Shown in pieces: positions 15,428 to 23,830 of a DNA stretch of 64,000 bases (position 1 is the first letter of the stretch; each line of letters begins with the position of its first letter). The notes beneath the pieces were generated by a model. The model saw only the letters and a list, made by a program, of their open reading frames with translations, searched no databases and was not told where the DNA came from. Made by a program: the position numbers and the translations under genes. The DNA lies in assembly GCA_945952105.1 (NCBI GenBank), contig CAMFGZ010000009.1:62001-126000 (forward strand), given 5' to 3'. The DNA comes from an uncultured Rhodospirillaceae bacterium (lineage in GTDB: Bacteria > Pseudomonadota > Alphaproteobacteria > Reyranellales > Reyranellaceae).

Positions 15428-17009
15428 CCTCGCGGATCATCGCCGCGCCCTTTTCGCCGATCATGATCGTGGGGGCATTGGTGTTGCCGGTGGTGAGTGT
15501 CGGCATCACCGAGGCGTCGATGACCCGCAACCCCTGGATTCCGTGCACGCGAAGGCGCGAATCGACGACGGCGCGCGGGTCCTCGCCCATCTTGCAGGTG
15601 CCGACCGGGTGATAGAGCGTGTTGCCGGCGCGGCGGGCATAGGCCAGCAGGTCGGCATCGGTCTTCACGTCCGGACCGGGCTGGATTTCGCCCAGGCTGT
15701 GCTGGGTCAGGGCGGGCGCGGCGAAGATGCTGCGCACGTGGCGGAGGCCGCCCAGCAGCGCCAGCTCGTCGGTATGCGTCGACAGGTAGTTGGGCTTGAT
15801 GTGCGGTCGCGCGAAGGGATCGGGCGAGGCCGCCATGATGGTGCCGCGGCTGTCGGGCTTCACCACGCAGACCACACAACTCATGCCCGGCTGCTCGTCG
15901 AGCTGCCCGAACTTCAGCGGGTGCGTGCTGCCCGGCGTGAACAGGAGCTGCAGGTCGGGCGAGGCGAGGCCCTCGCGGCTGTCGCAGAAGACCTGCGCCG
16001 TCGTCACGCCGAAGGTCAGCGCGCCGCGCCCGGTCAGGGCGAAGCGCAGGATCTCCGGTAGCACGCGCGGGAAGCGCGAGACCTCGTTGACCGTCTCCGC
16101 GCCCTTCACGCGATGCACGACCCGCACGACGTAGTGGTCGACCAGGTTCGAGCCGACGCCGGCGAGATCGTGCACGACCGGAATGCCGAGCGACTGCAGG
16201 TGCGCGGCCGGGCCGATGCCGGATATTTGCAGGATGTGCGGCGAGTTGACGGCGCCACCGGAGACGATGACCTCGCGGTTGGCACGCACTTCCGTGAGGT
16301 TGCCGCCGCGCTGGAAGGTGACGCCGACGCAGCGCTTTCCCTCGAAGATCAGTTTGCCGCTCTGGGCGTCGGTCTCGACGCGCAGGTTGGGGCGGCCGCG
16401 CGCCTCGCGGAGATAGGTCTGCGCCGTCGAGCCGCGCCAGCGCCCGCGCCGGGTCATCTGCGAATAGCCGACGCCTTGGCGCGTCTTGCCGTTGAGGTCG
16501 GGATTGAACGGGAAGCCCGCCTGTTGCGCGCCTTCGACGAAACGATGGGTGAGGGGCAGGATGGTGCGGTAATCCTCAACCTTGAGCGGGCCGTCCTGGC
16601 CGCGCACCTCCTTGTCGCCGCCCTGCACGTACTGCTCCGACTTCATGAAGAACGGCAGCACGTCGTCGTAGCTCCAGCCACGGCAGCCCATCTGCGCCCA
16701 GCCGTCGAAATCGGCCGGTGCACCGCGCACATAGAGCATGCCGTTGATCGAGCTGGAGCCGCCCAGGGTGCGGCCACGCGGCCATTCGATGCGGCGGTCG
16801 CCCGAGCCCTTCTCTGGCTCGGTCGTGAAGTTCCAGTTCACCAGCGGATTGCGGATCAGCGAGCGGATGCCGGCCGGAATGTGGATCATCGGATGCCAGT
16901 CGCTGGGACCGGCCTCGAGCAGGATCACCGAGGCGCCGGTCTCGCTGAGGCGAGAGGCGACGGTGCAGCCGGCCGATCCCGCGCCCACGACGACATAATC
17001 CGCCTGCAT
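15414..17009 (-). CDS. GMC family oxidoreductase (choline-dehydrogenase-like)
   Basis: A 531-residue flavoprotein. The FAD-binding start DYVVVGAGSAGCTVASRLSE is followed by GMC signature 1 around [18 protein letters not shown] (about residue 80), signature 2 GGAVNSPHILQISGIGPA, and the C-terminal active-site region LYHPVGTCKMG with a second polar residue in TGNTNAPT. It oxidises an alcohol to the aldehyde, passing electrons to oxygen or a quinone. The ATG at 17009 has GGGAGAGA upstream, 14 nt after the monooxygenase stop; the long open frame upstream overlaps that gene and is noncoding. Paralogue of the gene at 27723. Confidence 0.94.
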   Translation of the reverse strand: MQADYVVVGAGSAGCTVASRLSETGASVILLEAGPSDWHPMIHIPAGIRSLIRNPLVNWNFTTEPEKGSGDRRIEWPRGRTLGGSSSINGMLYVRGAPADFDGWAQMGCRGWSYDDVLPFFMKSEQYVQGGDKEVRGQDGPLKVEDYRTILPLTHRFVEGAQQAGFPFNPDLNGKTRQGVGYSQMTRRGRWRGSTAQTYLREARGRPNLRVETDAQSGKLIFEGKRCVGVTFQRGGNLTEVRANREVIVSGGAVNSPHILQISGIGPAAHLQSLGIPVVHDLAGVGSNLVDHYVVRVVHRVKGAETVNEVSRFPRVLPEILRFALTGRGALTFGVTTAQVFCDSREGLASPDLQLLFTPGSTHPLKFGQLDEQPGMSCVVCVVKPDSRGTIMAASPDPFARPHIKPNYLSTHTDELALLGGLRHVRSIFAAPALTQHSLGEIQPGPDVKTDADLLAYARRAGNTLYHPVGTCKMGEDPRAVVDSRLRVHGIQGLRVIDASVMPTLTTGNTNAPTIMIGEKGAAMIREDAAA

Positions 17010-17023
17010 CTTTTCTCTCCCTG

Positions 17024-18493
17024 TCAGAGCGTGCCGGTTCGCTTTTCGCGCGGCACGAAATAGTCGGTCGGTGCGAGTTCCGGGTCTTCCTGCGCGAACA
17101 TGTTCTGCACGTGCCGTTCGGCGTCTTCGCGGAACAGCGCATGCGAGATCGCCTGCACGAGGCGCGTCGAGCCGACGAACAGGCCCGGAATGTCGCCCGC
17201 GAGCGCGCCGTGGCTCAGGATGCTGCCCCAGTTGAAGAGATGGATGTCGCTTATGTGCGGTGTGCGGCCCGGCACCTTCTCGACCAGTTCGAAGCCAAAG
17301 CCGAGATAGGGGTAGCGCGCCGCCTCGGCATTGGACTGCGCTTCTTCGGCGGAGCGTCGGTCGCCCCACAGGGTCGCATTGCCGGCGAAGGACGCGAGTT
17401 CCGGCCGGCGCGCCAGGTCGACGTCGAAGCCGGTACCAACCAGCACAGCGTCGAAACGCTCCGCGGCCTTCGACGTCTTCACGGTGACGCCGTTGCCGTC
17501 GACGATCATGTCGAGCCAGGGTTCGGCGAAGCGGAAGGCGAAGCCCGGCAGTTTCTGCGCGCGCAGCACCGATTCGTGCGGCGGCGGCGAGCCCGCGGCC
17601 AGCATGTAGGTATAAATCTTCCAGCGCCAGTCGTCGTCCAGAATGCCCTGGCCGCGCTGGAAGCCGGGAAAGGACACGCCCTTGGACTTGTTGACCTGCG
17701 GCAGGTGCGGCCGCCGCGCGTAGCAGATCGCTTCCGCCGCTCCGGCTTCCAATGCCGTGCAGGCATTGTCGATCGCCGTCGCGAGTACACCCAGGATGCC
17801 GAGTCGCTTGCCCTTGAGCGTCGCGAAGTCGATCTCTTCGAGCGTGTGAAAGACGCGGCCGGCGCGGGCCGGATCTTCCGGATCGAACGAGGGCAGCGAC
17901 GGCCAGCGGAAGCCACCCGATCCATCGCGGCCGTTGGCGAGCACGAGCTTGCGGGTCAGCACCGTCTCGCCGGTCGACAGGCTCGCCTGCAGGAAATCGC
18001 CCGCGGCCTCGACCTTGAGCAGCGACACGCCGTTCTCGACCTTCAGGTCGACGACCTTGCGCACCCATAGAAGGTAGGAGAGCCAGTCGAGGCGCGGGAT
18101 CTTGTAGAGCTTCTCCCAGCCAGCGGCGCCGTGCTGCGCCTCGTACCAGGCGCGAAAGGTGAGGGAGGGCACGCCGAGATCGGGGCCGGTGAGGTGCTTG
18201 GGAGAGCGCAGGATCGGCATGCGCGCCGTGGTGTTCCACGGTCCTTCGTGGCCGTGTGTGTTGCGCTCGATCACGCGGATGTTGCGGATGCCTTCGCGCA
18301 GCAGGCCCCAGCCGACGGTCTGGCCGCACATGCCGGCGCCGACCACCAGCACGTCGAGCACGCGTTTCCCGTCGGGCCCGGTCTTCTCCGGCACCCAGTT
18401 GGCCGCCGGATAGTTCAGCCGCGCCAGGTCGTGGCGCGCGACCTTCTCAAGTTCGTCCAGGCCCGCCGAATGCCGCTCGACAACACCGTCCAT
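17024..18493 (-). CDS. FAD-dependent NAD(P)-binding monooxygenase-like oxidoreductase
   Basis: About 489 residues. The FAD Rossmann motif VLDVLVVGAGMCGQTVGWGLLREG lies near residue 45 and a second dinucleotide site GKRLGILGVLATAIDNACTALEAGA near residue 225; C-terminal GTGFDVDLARRPEL matches the flavin monooxygenase family end motif. It could hydroxylate or Baeyer-Villiger oxidise an organic substrate. I chose the ATG at 18493; an ATG at 18541 would overlap the divergent gene's start codon and a GTG at 18514 is possible. It is co-transcribed with the GMC gene, so the two may act in sequence on one substrate. Confidence 0.87.
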   Translation of the reverse strand: MDGVVERHSAGLDELEKVARHDLARLNYPAANWVPEKTGPDGKRVLDVLVVGAGMCGQTVGWGLLREGIRNIRVIERNTHGHEGPWNTTARMPILRSPKHLTGPDLGVPSLTFRAWYEAQHGAAGWEKLYKIPRLDWLSYLLWVRKVVDLKVENGVSLLKVEAAGDFLQASLSTGETVLTRKLVLANGRDGSGGFRWPSLPSFDPEDPARAGRVFHTLEEIDFATLKGKRLGILGVLATAIDNACTALEAGAAEAICYARRPHLPQVNKSKGVSFPGFQRGQGILDDDWRWKIYTYMLAAGSPPPHESVLRAQKLPGFAFRFAEPWLDMIVDGNGVTVKTSKAAERFDAVLVGTGFDVDLARRPELASFAGNATLWGDRRSAEEAQSNAEAARYPYLGFGFELVEKVPGRTPHISDIHLFNWGSILSHGALAGDIPGLFVGSTRLVQAISHALFREDAERHVQNMFAQEDPELAPTDYFVPREKRTGTL

Positions 18494-18539
18494 GCCGTGC
18501 TTCTGACCCTCCACGCATTTTCTTAGCAGGGCCGCCCGC

Positions 18540-19163
18540 ATGATTGAACTGCCGTGCTTCTACAGCCTGTCCTCGCCCTGGGCCTATCTCATGGGGCCTC
18601 AGCTCGAGGACATCGTGCGGCGTCACAAGGTGCGGCTGGTCCTGAAGCCGTTCGATTTCCAGGAGATCGTTCCGCGGACCGGTGGCGTGCCGCTGCGGAC
18701 ACGGCCGCCGGCCCGCCGCTCGTATCACGAGGAGGAACTGGACCGCTGGCGGCGCTACCTGCAGATGCCGCTGGCGCTCAAGCCCCGATACTATCCCGAG
18801 CAGGTCGTCGATCCGGACTGGAACAAACGGCCGGGCTGGATGGTGATCGCCGCGCAGCTTCGCGGTCTCGATGCCTTCCGGCTGAGCCACGCGCTGCTGC
18901 GCGCCTTGTGGGCGGAGGAGCGCGACACGGCCTCGGCGGACGTGCGGATCGCGATCGCCGAGGAGAACGGGATGGACGGCCGTGAGCTGAACCAGGCCGA
19001 AGCGAGTGACGAGGTTCAGGCGGCCTACCGGACTTTTACGCAGGAGGCCGAGGCGCTGCAGGTCTTCGGGGCGCCGACGTTCATCGTCGACGGCCTGCGC
19101 TTCTGGGGCCAGGACCGTCTTGGGTTTGTCGACCGGGCGCTCGACGCGTTGCGGGCAAAGTAG
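18540..19163 (+). CDS. 2-hydroxychromene-2-carboxylate isomerase-like DsbA-family protein
   Basis: A 207-residue thioredoxin-fold protein of the kappa-GST/HCCA isomerase group. The N-terminal CFYSLSSPWAYLMGP carries the serine that binds glutathione in this family; the helical insert spans about residues 60-150; the conserved VFGAPTFIVDGLRFWGQDRL lies near the end. HCCA isomerases act in naphthalene-type aromatic breakdown with glutathione, but many relatives have other, unknown isomerase roles. It starts the plus-strand pair with the TPP enzyme 20 nt downstream. Confidence 0.88.
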   Translation: MIELPCFYSLSSPWAYLMGPQLEDIVRRHKVRLVLKPFDFQEIVPRTGGVPLRTRPPARRSYHEEELDRWRRYLQMPLALKPRYYPEQVVDPDWNKRPGWMVIAAQLRGLDAFRLSHALLRALWAEERDTASADVRIAIAEENGMDGRELNQAEASDEVQAAYRTFTQEAEALQVFGAPTFIVDGLRFWGQDRLGFVDRALDALRAK

Positions 19164-19182
19164 AAAGCAAAGGGAGAGAAAC

Positions 19183-20835
19183 ATGCGCGGTCGTCAGGTC
19201 CTGTTGGAGACGCTGATCAATCATGGCGTCGATCGAATCTTCGGCAATCCGGGCACGACCGAGAGCCCGCTGCTCGATTCGCTGCCCGACTATCCGCAGC
19301 TCGAATATATCGTGCACCTGCACGAGGGCGTCGCGACCGGTGCCGCAAACTTCTATGCGCAGGCCAGCGGGAAGACCGCCTTCGTGAACCTCCACGTGGC
19401 ACCCGGCCTGGGCAACGCGATCGGCGCGATCTACAGCGCGCTCAAGAACAATTCGCCGATGGTCGTGACGGCCGGCCAGCAGGACACTCGCATGCGCCTG
19501 CGCGATCCCATCCTCGGCCACGATCTCGCGTCGATCGCCGCGCCCGTCACCAAGTGGAGCGTGCAGGTAGAGCGCGCCGACGAGTTGGGTCCGATCCTGC
19601 AGCGCGCCTTCAAGATCGCCAACGAGGCGCCGGCCGGCCCGGTCTTCGTGGCGCTGCCGATCGACGTGATGGAGCAGGAGACGTCCATTCCGGCCGGCAA
19701 GCCCGGCCATTCCTATGCCGCGACGCGTCCCGATCCGGCGGGCATCGCCGCGATGGCCAAGCTGCTGGCGGCCGCGAAGAGCCCGGCCATCGTCGCCGGC
19801 GACGACGTGGCCCGCGCCGGGGCCGACAAGGTGCTGGTCAAGCTGGTCGAGAAGCTCGGCGCGTCTGTGTGGTTCGAGGGGCTGCGCGGCCAGAATTCGT
19901 TCCCGACCGATCATCCGGCCTATTGCGGCACGCTGGCCTTCGATGCGGCTGGCATCGCCAAGCAGCTCGCGGGCAACGATCTCGTGCTGATGGTGGGTGG
20001 CCCCTTCTTCGAGGAAGTCTGGTACGCTGCCGGTTCGCCGTTCGCGGCCGGCACCAAGGTGCTGCAGATCGAGGCGGGCGCGTCGCGGCTTGCTCACAAT
20101 TTCGCGCTCGATGCCGGCGTGGTGGCGGATGCCGGCGCGGCGATCGAAGCGCTCGAGGCCGCGCTGACCGACGTCGATGCCGCGGCGGCGAAGAAGCGCA
20201 ACGACGCGATGAAGGCGCGTAAGGCAGATGACGATGCGGCACAGAAGGCGCGCGTCGAAAAGGCCTGGGCGCGCACGCCGACCTCGATGGCGCGCGCCAT
20301 GGCGGAGATTCGCGCAGGCTCGCCGAAGGATGTCGTCGTCGTCGATGAGACGATCACCGCCAACCTCGATCTCTTCAAGGCCTTCACCTTCAAGGGACCG
20401 GGCGACTATTACAGCGGCCGTGGCGGCGGCATCGGCCAGGGACTGGCCGGCGCCATCGGGGTCGCGGTCGCGCAGACAAAGCGGCCGATCCTCTGCGTGT
20501 CGGGCGACGGCTCGTCGATGTACTCGATCCAGGCGCTCTGGACGGCGGCGCATCACGACCTGCCGATCGTGTTCGTGATCCTGGCGAACCGCGAGTACCG
20601 CGTGCTCAAGCACAATATCGACGCCTACCGCGCGCGCTTCGACGTGAAGTCGAACAAGCCCTACATGCACATGGACCTGACGGGCCCGACCATGGGCTTC
20701 GTCGATCTCGCCAGGGGCATGGGCGTCGCCGGCACCTACGTCGCCAAGGCCGACGACATCAAGGCGGCCATCGAAGCCGCCTTCAAGTCCGGCAAGCCCC
20801 ATCTCGTCGAGATCGAGATCGAGGGGAAGCGCTAG
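19183..20835 (+). CDS. Thiamine pyrophosphate-dependent decarboxylase (benzoylformate decarboxylase/acetolactate synthase-like)
   Basis: A 550-residue ThDP enzyme. The Pyr domain includes IFGNPGTTESPLLDSLPD and HLHEGVATGAANFYAQASGK with the cofactor-activating glutamate; the central domain spans about residues 190-330; the PP domain has GGGIGQGLAGAIGVA and the metal/ThDP motif SGDGSSMYSIQALWTAAHHDLPIVFVILANREY. The H-L-H-E arrangement and PGTTE resemble benzoylformate decarboxylases more than acetolactate synthases. The ATG at 19183 follows AGGGAGAG. It probably decarboxylates a 2-oxo acid in the same pathway as the neighbouring isomerase-like gene. Confidence 0.9.
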   Translation: MRGRQVLLETLINHGVDRIFGNPGTTESPLLDSLPDYPQLEYIVHLHEGVATGAANFYAQASGKTAFVNLHVAPGLGNAIGAIYSALKNNSPMVVTAGQQDTRMRLRDPILGHDLASIAAPVTKWSVQVERADELGPILQRAFKIANEAPAGPVFVALPIDVMEQETSIPAGKPGHSYAATRPDPAGIAAMAKLLAAAKSPAIVAGDDVARAGADKVLVKLVEKLGASVWFEGLRGQNSFPTDHPAYCGTLAFDAAGIAKQLAGNDLVLMVGGPFFEEVWYAAGSPFAAGTKVLQIEAGASRLAHNFALDAGVVADAGAAIEALEAALTDVDAAAAKKRNDAMKARKADDDAAQKARVEKAWARTPTSMARAMAEIRAGSPKDVVVVDETITANLDLFKAFTFKGPGDYYSGRGGGIGQGLAGAIGVAVAQTKRPILCVSGDGSSMYSIQALWTAAHHDLPIVFVILANREYRVLKHNIDAYRARFDVKSNKPYMHMDLTGPTMGFVDLARGMGVAGTYVAKADDIKAAIEAAFKSGKPHLVEIEIEGKR

Positions 20836-20849
20836 GGCAACGCCCTAGC
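20831..20849. terminator. Short perfect hairpin at a convergent junction
   Basis: GCTAGGGC (20831-20838) pairs perfectly with GCCCTAGC (20842-20849) around a 3-nt loop, starting inside the stop codon region of the TPP enzyme gene. There is no T-run, so it may only protect mRNA ends. Confidence 0.4.
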
Positions 20850-20870
20850 GCGCGGTGCAGAATAGATAAA

Positions 20871-20901
20871 GATCCCTCGCTACGCTCGGGATGACAGCTT
20901 C
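20871..20901. repeat. Half copy of the palindromic repeat plus a small hairpin
   Basis: GATCCCTCGCTACGCTCGGG followed by ATGAC (20871-20895) matches one arm of the repeat at 318-414 and 14687-14781. It runs into ATGACAGC-TTC-GCTGTCAT (20891-20909 region), a perfect 8-bp hairpin reaching the stop codon of the convergent aldolase gene. The opposite arm of the element is missing. Confidence 0.65.
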
Positions 20902-20905
20902 GCTG

Positions 20906-21691
20906 TCATTTCTGAAACGCCCGCACCTTCGCCTGATGGCCGCGTGCCGCGGCGGTCAGCATCGGCAGGTCGTTGCCGGCAAGAATGAACTTCATCCCCT
21001 TGTCGGTGTAGATCTTGAGCAGCTCCTCGGTATAGGCGCCGCCCATGCCTGGAAACTTTCCGTGCTTCCTGCAGGCGGCGACGACCTTGTCGACGGCGGC
21101 CTGGACCTTCGGGTTGCCGGTGTCGCCCGGGATTCCCATTTCCATCGACAGGTCGCTCGAGCCGACCAGCAGGCAGTCGATGCCCGGCACCGCCGCGATC
21201 GCCTCGGCGTTCTCGACCGCCTTGGGCGTCTCGATCATCACCACGATCAGCGTGTTCTCGTCCGACTTCGCCGTCATTTCGCCGAGTGGCATCGGCTCGT
21301 AGTCGAACTGCGCCTGGCCGCCGCCCACCGAGCGATGGCCGCGCGGCGGATAGCGCAGCTTGTCGGCGATCTCCTTCGCCTCTTCCGGCGTGTCGACATG
21401 TGGAATGACGATGCCCAGCGCGCCGCCGTCGAGGACGCGCGTGGCCATGGTGAGTTCGCCATACGGCACGCGCACGATCGGTGCGATGCCGGAATCCTGT
21501 GCGGCGATCGCGATCTCGCAAGCCGTCTCGATCGACATGGATCCATGTTCCAGGTCGATGAACAGCCAGTCGAAGCCTGCGGCCTTCATGACCTTCACGA
21601 CGTCGACGTTGCGCACCAGCCGCACGCCGATGCCGATCGACAACTCGTTCTTCTTGAGGCGCGTCTTTGCGGCATTGACTGCAAACGCCAT
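20906..21691 (-). CDS. HpcH/HpaI family aldolase
   Basis: A 261-residue TIM-barrel aldolase of the 2,4-dihydroxyhept-2-enedioate/4-hydroxy-2-oxovalerate class. Family blocks include GFDWLFIDLEHGSMS with the metal-site and catalytic residues, IVRVPYGE, GALGIVIPHVDTPEEAKE, YPPRGHRSVGG, MIETPKAVENAEAIAAVPGIDCLLVGSSDLS and GMKFILAGND. These enzymes split 2-keto-4-hydroxy acids to pyruvate or a related 2-oxo acid plus an aldehyde. The ATG at 21691 was chosen over the ATG at 21703 because GGAGGAG lies just upstream of it. Divergent from the VOC gene by 48 nt. Confidence 0.92.
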   Translation of the reverse strand: MAFAVNAAKTRLKKNELSIGIGVRLVRNVDVVKVMKAAGFDWLFIDLEHGSMSIETACEIAIAAQDSGIAPIVRVPYGELTMATRVLDGGALGIVIPHVDTPEEAKEIADKLRYPPRGHRSVGGGQAQFDYEPMPLGEMTAKSDENTLIVVMIETPKAVENAEAIAAVPGIDCLLVGSSDLSMEMGIPGDTGNPKVQAAVDKVVAACRKHGKFPGMGGAYTEELLKIYTDKGMKFILAGNDLPMLTAAARGHQAKVRAFQK

Positions 21692-21739
21692 TGTCTCCTC
21701 CATTCGATCGTTTCTCTCGGCCGAAGGAGGCTATGCGCC

Positions 21740-22117
21740 ATGACCATCAATGTCGAACGCATCGATCATGTCGTGCTGCGTGTGCGCGATCTCGCCGGCA
21801 TGGTGCGGTTCTACGAGCAGGCGCTGGGGTTCAGGGAGGAGCGCCGCATCGAACGGCAGGGCCTCGTCCAGATGCGGGCCGGTGCGTCGATGCTCGATCT
21901 CGTCGCGAGCGGGGTCGAGGCGGGCGCGCCCAATATGGATCATCTCTGCTTCCGCGTGCAGCCCTTCGATCGTGACGCCATCGTCACTCAACTCGCGCGG
22001 TTCGGGATATCGGTCGGCGAAACCGTCGAACGCTACGGTGCGGAAGGAACCGGTCCCTCGGTCTATTTCCATGATCCGGAAGGCAATCAGATAGAACTGA
22101 AGGGGCCGGCGCATTAA
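21740..22117 (+). CDS. VOC family protein (glyoxalase/dioxygenase fold)
   Basis: A 125-residue single VOC domain. It starts INVERIDHVVLRVRDLAGMVRFYEQALGFREERR, has MDHLCFRV in the middle, and ends SVYFHDPEGNQIELKGPAH. Metal-ligand positions His (IDHVVL), His (MDHLCF) and Glu (QIELKG) are present, so a metal-dependent lyase, isomerase or dioxygenase is possible. An AAGGAGG ribosome-binding site lies 9 nt before ATG 21740. Context with the aldolase suggests a catabolic step, but no substrate can be named. Confidence 0.9.
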   Translation: MTINVERIDHVVLRVRDLAGMVRFYEQALGFREERRIERQGLVQMRAGASMLDLVASGVEAGAPNMDHLCFRVQPFDRDAIVTQLARFGISVGETVERYGAEGTGPSVYFHDPEGNQIELKGPAH

Positions 22118-22204
22118 GGCTTGGACATCGCACATGATGTGATAGCCTGTCGGGCAACGGGGAAGAACGAACACGCCAACGAGCGTGCCTCTGGGAGGAT
22201 GAAA

Positions 22205-23800
22205 ATGCGTAATCGCCTGGCAATCATTGTCGGCGGCCTTGCGGCCGCCGTCGTTGTATCTGCTCCCGCCTTCGCTCAGAAGCAGGGTGGGACTCTCCGC
22301 GTGACCCATCGCGACAATCCGCCGAGCGCCTCGATCCACGAGGAAGCGACGATCTCGACGAACATGCCGTTCATGGCGGTGTTCAACAATCTCGTGTTCT
22401 TCGATCCGAAGGAGAAGATCAACAGCCCCGACAAGATCGTGCCCGATCTCGCCGAGAGCTGGTCGTGGAACGACGACAAGACGAAGCTCACCTTCAAGCT
22501 GCGCAGCGGCGTGAAGTGGCACGATGGCAAGCCTTTCTCGTCCAAGGACGTGAAGTGCACGTGGGATGCCCTGCGGGGTGACGAGAAACAGGAGATGATC
22601 CGCAAGAACCCGCGCAAGGTCTGGTACAAGAACCTGAAGGACGTCACGACCAACGGCGACAACGAGGTGACGTTCACGCTGGAGCGCCAGCAGCCCTCGT
22701 TCCTGTCGATGCTGGCGGCCGGCTATTCGCCGGTCTACCCGTGCCATGTGGAAGCGCGGGTCATGCGCTCCAAGCCGATCGGTACCGGCCCGTTCAAGGT
22801 CGCGGACTTCAAGCGCAACGAGTTCATCAAACTGGTGCGCAATCCGGATTACTGGAAGAAGGGGCGCCCCTATCTCGACGCGGTCGAGTTCAAGATCGTG
22901 CCGAACCGCAGCACGCGCGTGCTGGGCTTCGTCGCCGGCGAGTTCGACCTGACGTTCGACTCCGACATCACCTTCCCGCTGCTGAAGGACGTGAAGAGTC
23001 AGAAAGCGGATGCCATCTGCGAGGCGCGGCCGACGAACGTCCACAGCAACCTGCTGGTCAATCGCGACGCTCCGCCGTTCGACAATCCCAAGCTGCGCGA
23101 GGCGCTGGTCTATTCGATCGACCGCTCGCCATTCAGCGACATCCTGACCCAGGGCAACGATCTGCGCGGCGCGACGATGCTGCCGCCGCCGGCCGGCGTC
23201 TGGGGCATGACTCAGGACGAGCTGCAGAAGCTGCCCGGCTTCGGATCCGACATCGAGAAGAATCGCGAGGTCGCGCGCGGGATCATGAAGGAGCTGGGCT
23301 ACGGCCCCGACAAGCCGCTCAAGATCAAGGTGGCGACCCGCAACATCGCCATCTATCGCGATCCCGCGGTCATCCTCATCGACCAGCTCAAGCAGATCTA
23401 CATCGATGCCGAACTCGAGCCGATCGACACCACGATCTGGTACAACAAGATCCAGCAGAAGAACTACCAGGTCGGCATGAACCTGACGGGCGCCGGCCTC
23501 GACGATCCGGACGGCGTGTTCTACGAGAATTTCTACAGCACGTCGGATCGTAACTACACGGGGTACAAGAACCCCGAGATCGACAAGATGATCGACGAGC
23601 AGTCCGCCGAGACCGACCTGACCAAGCGCAAGGCCCTGGTTTCGAAGATTGAGCAGGCCCTGCTCAAGGACGCGGCGCGGCCGCCGATCACGCATGGCGT
23701 CGCCAACACCTGCTGGGCGCCCGCGGTGAAGAACCTCGTTCTCCAGCACAACAGCATCTACAACGGCTGGCGTCTCGAAGACGTCTGGCTCGACAAGTAA
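22205..23800 (+). CDS. ABC transporter substrate-binding protein, family 5 (peptide/nickel/opine type)
   Basis: A 531-residue periplasmic receptor with a signal peptide of about 24 residues ending PAFAQK. Family 5 blocks include GGTLRVTHRDNPPSASIHE, PDLAESWSWNDDKTKLTFKLRSGVKWHDGKPFSSKDV, GTGPFKVADFKRNEFIKLVRNPDYWKKGRPYLD and LREALVYSIDRS. It delivers its ligand to the permeases encoded next. The start at 22205 sits six bases after GGGAGG; another ATG at 22199 overlaps that site. First gene of a complete five-gene Dpp/Opp-type operon (22205-27632). Confidence 0.95.
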   Translation: MRNRLAIIVGGLAAAVVVSAPAFAQKQGGTLRVTHRDNPPSASIHEEATISTNMPFMAVFNNLVFFDPKEKINSPDKIVPDLAESWSWNDDKTKLTFKLRSGVKWHDGKPFSSKDVKCTWDALRGDEKQEMIRKNPRKVWYKNLKDVTTNGDNEVTFTLERQQPSFLSMLAAGYSPVYPCHVEARVMRSKPIGTGPFKVADFKRNEFIKLVRNPDYWKKGRPYLDAVEFKIVPNRSTRVLGFVAGEFDLTFDSDITFPLLKDVKSQKADAICEARPTNVHSNLLVNRDAPPFDNPKLREALVYSIDRSPFSDILTQGNDLRGATMLPPPAGVWGMTQDELQKLPGFGSDIEKNREVARGIMKELGYGPDKPLKIKVATRNIAIYRDPAVILIDQLKQIYIDAELEPIDTTIWYNKIQQKNYQVGMNLTGAGLDDPDGVFYENFYSTSDRNYTGYKNPEIDKMIDEQSAETDLTKRKALVSKIEQALLKDAARPPITHGVANTCWAPAVKNLVLQHNSIYNGWRLEDVWLDK

Positions 23801-23830
23801 ACCGGCCAGCCGGACGGAGGCACGACGAGG

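Noticed and set aside
15414-18329. Apparent 971-residue GMC fusion protein
   Set aside because: The upstream 440 codons are an out-of-frame reading of the FAD monooxygenase gene; a ribosome-binding site and the FAD motif mark the true start at 17009.
20831-20909. Strong intrinsic terminators at the TPP enzyme/aldolase junction
   Set aside because: Two neat hairpins exist but neither has a T-run on either strand, so only weak calls were kept.
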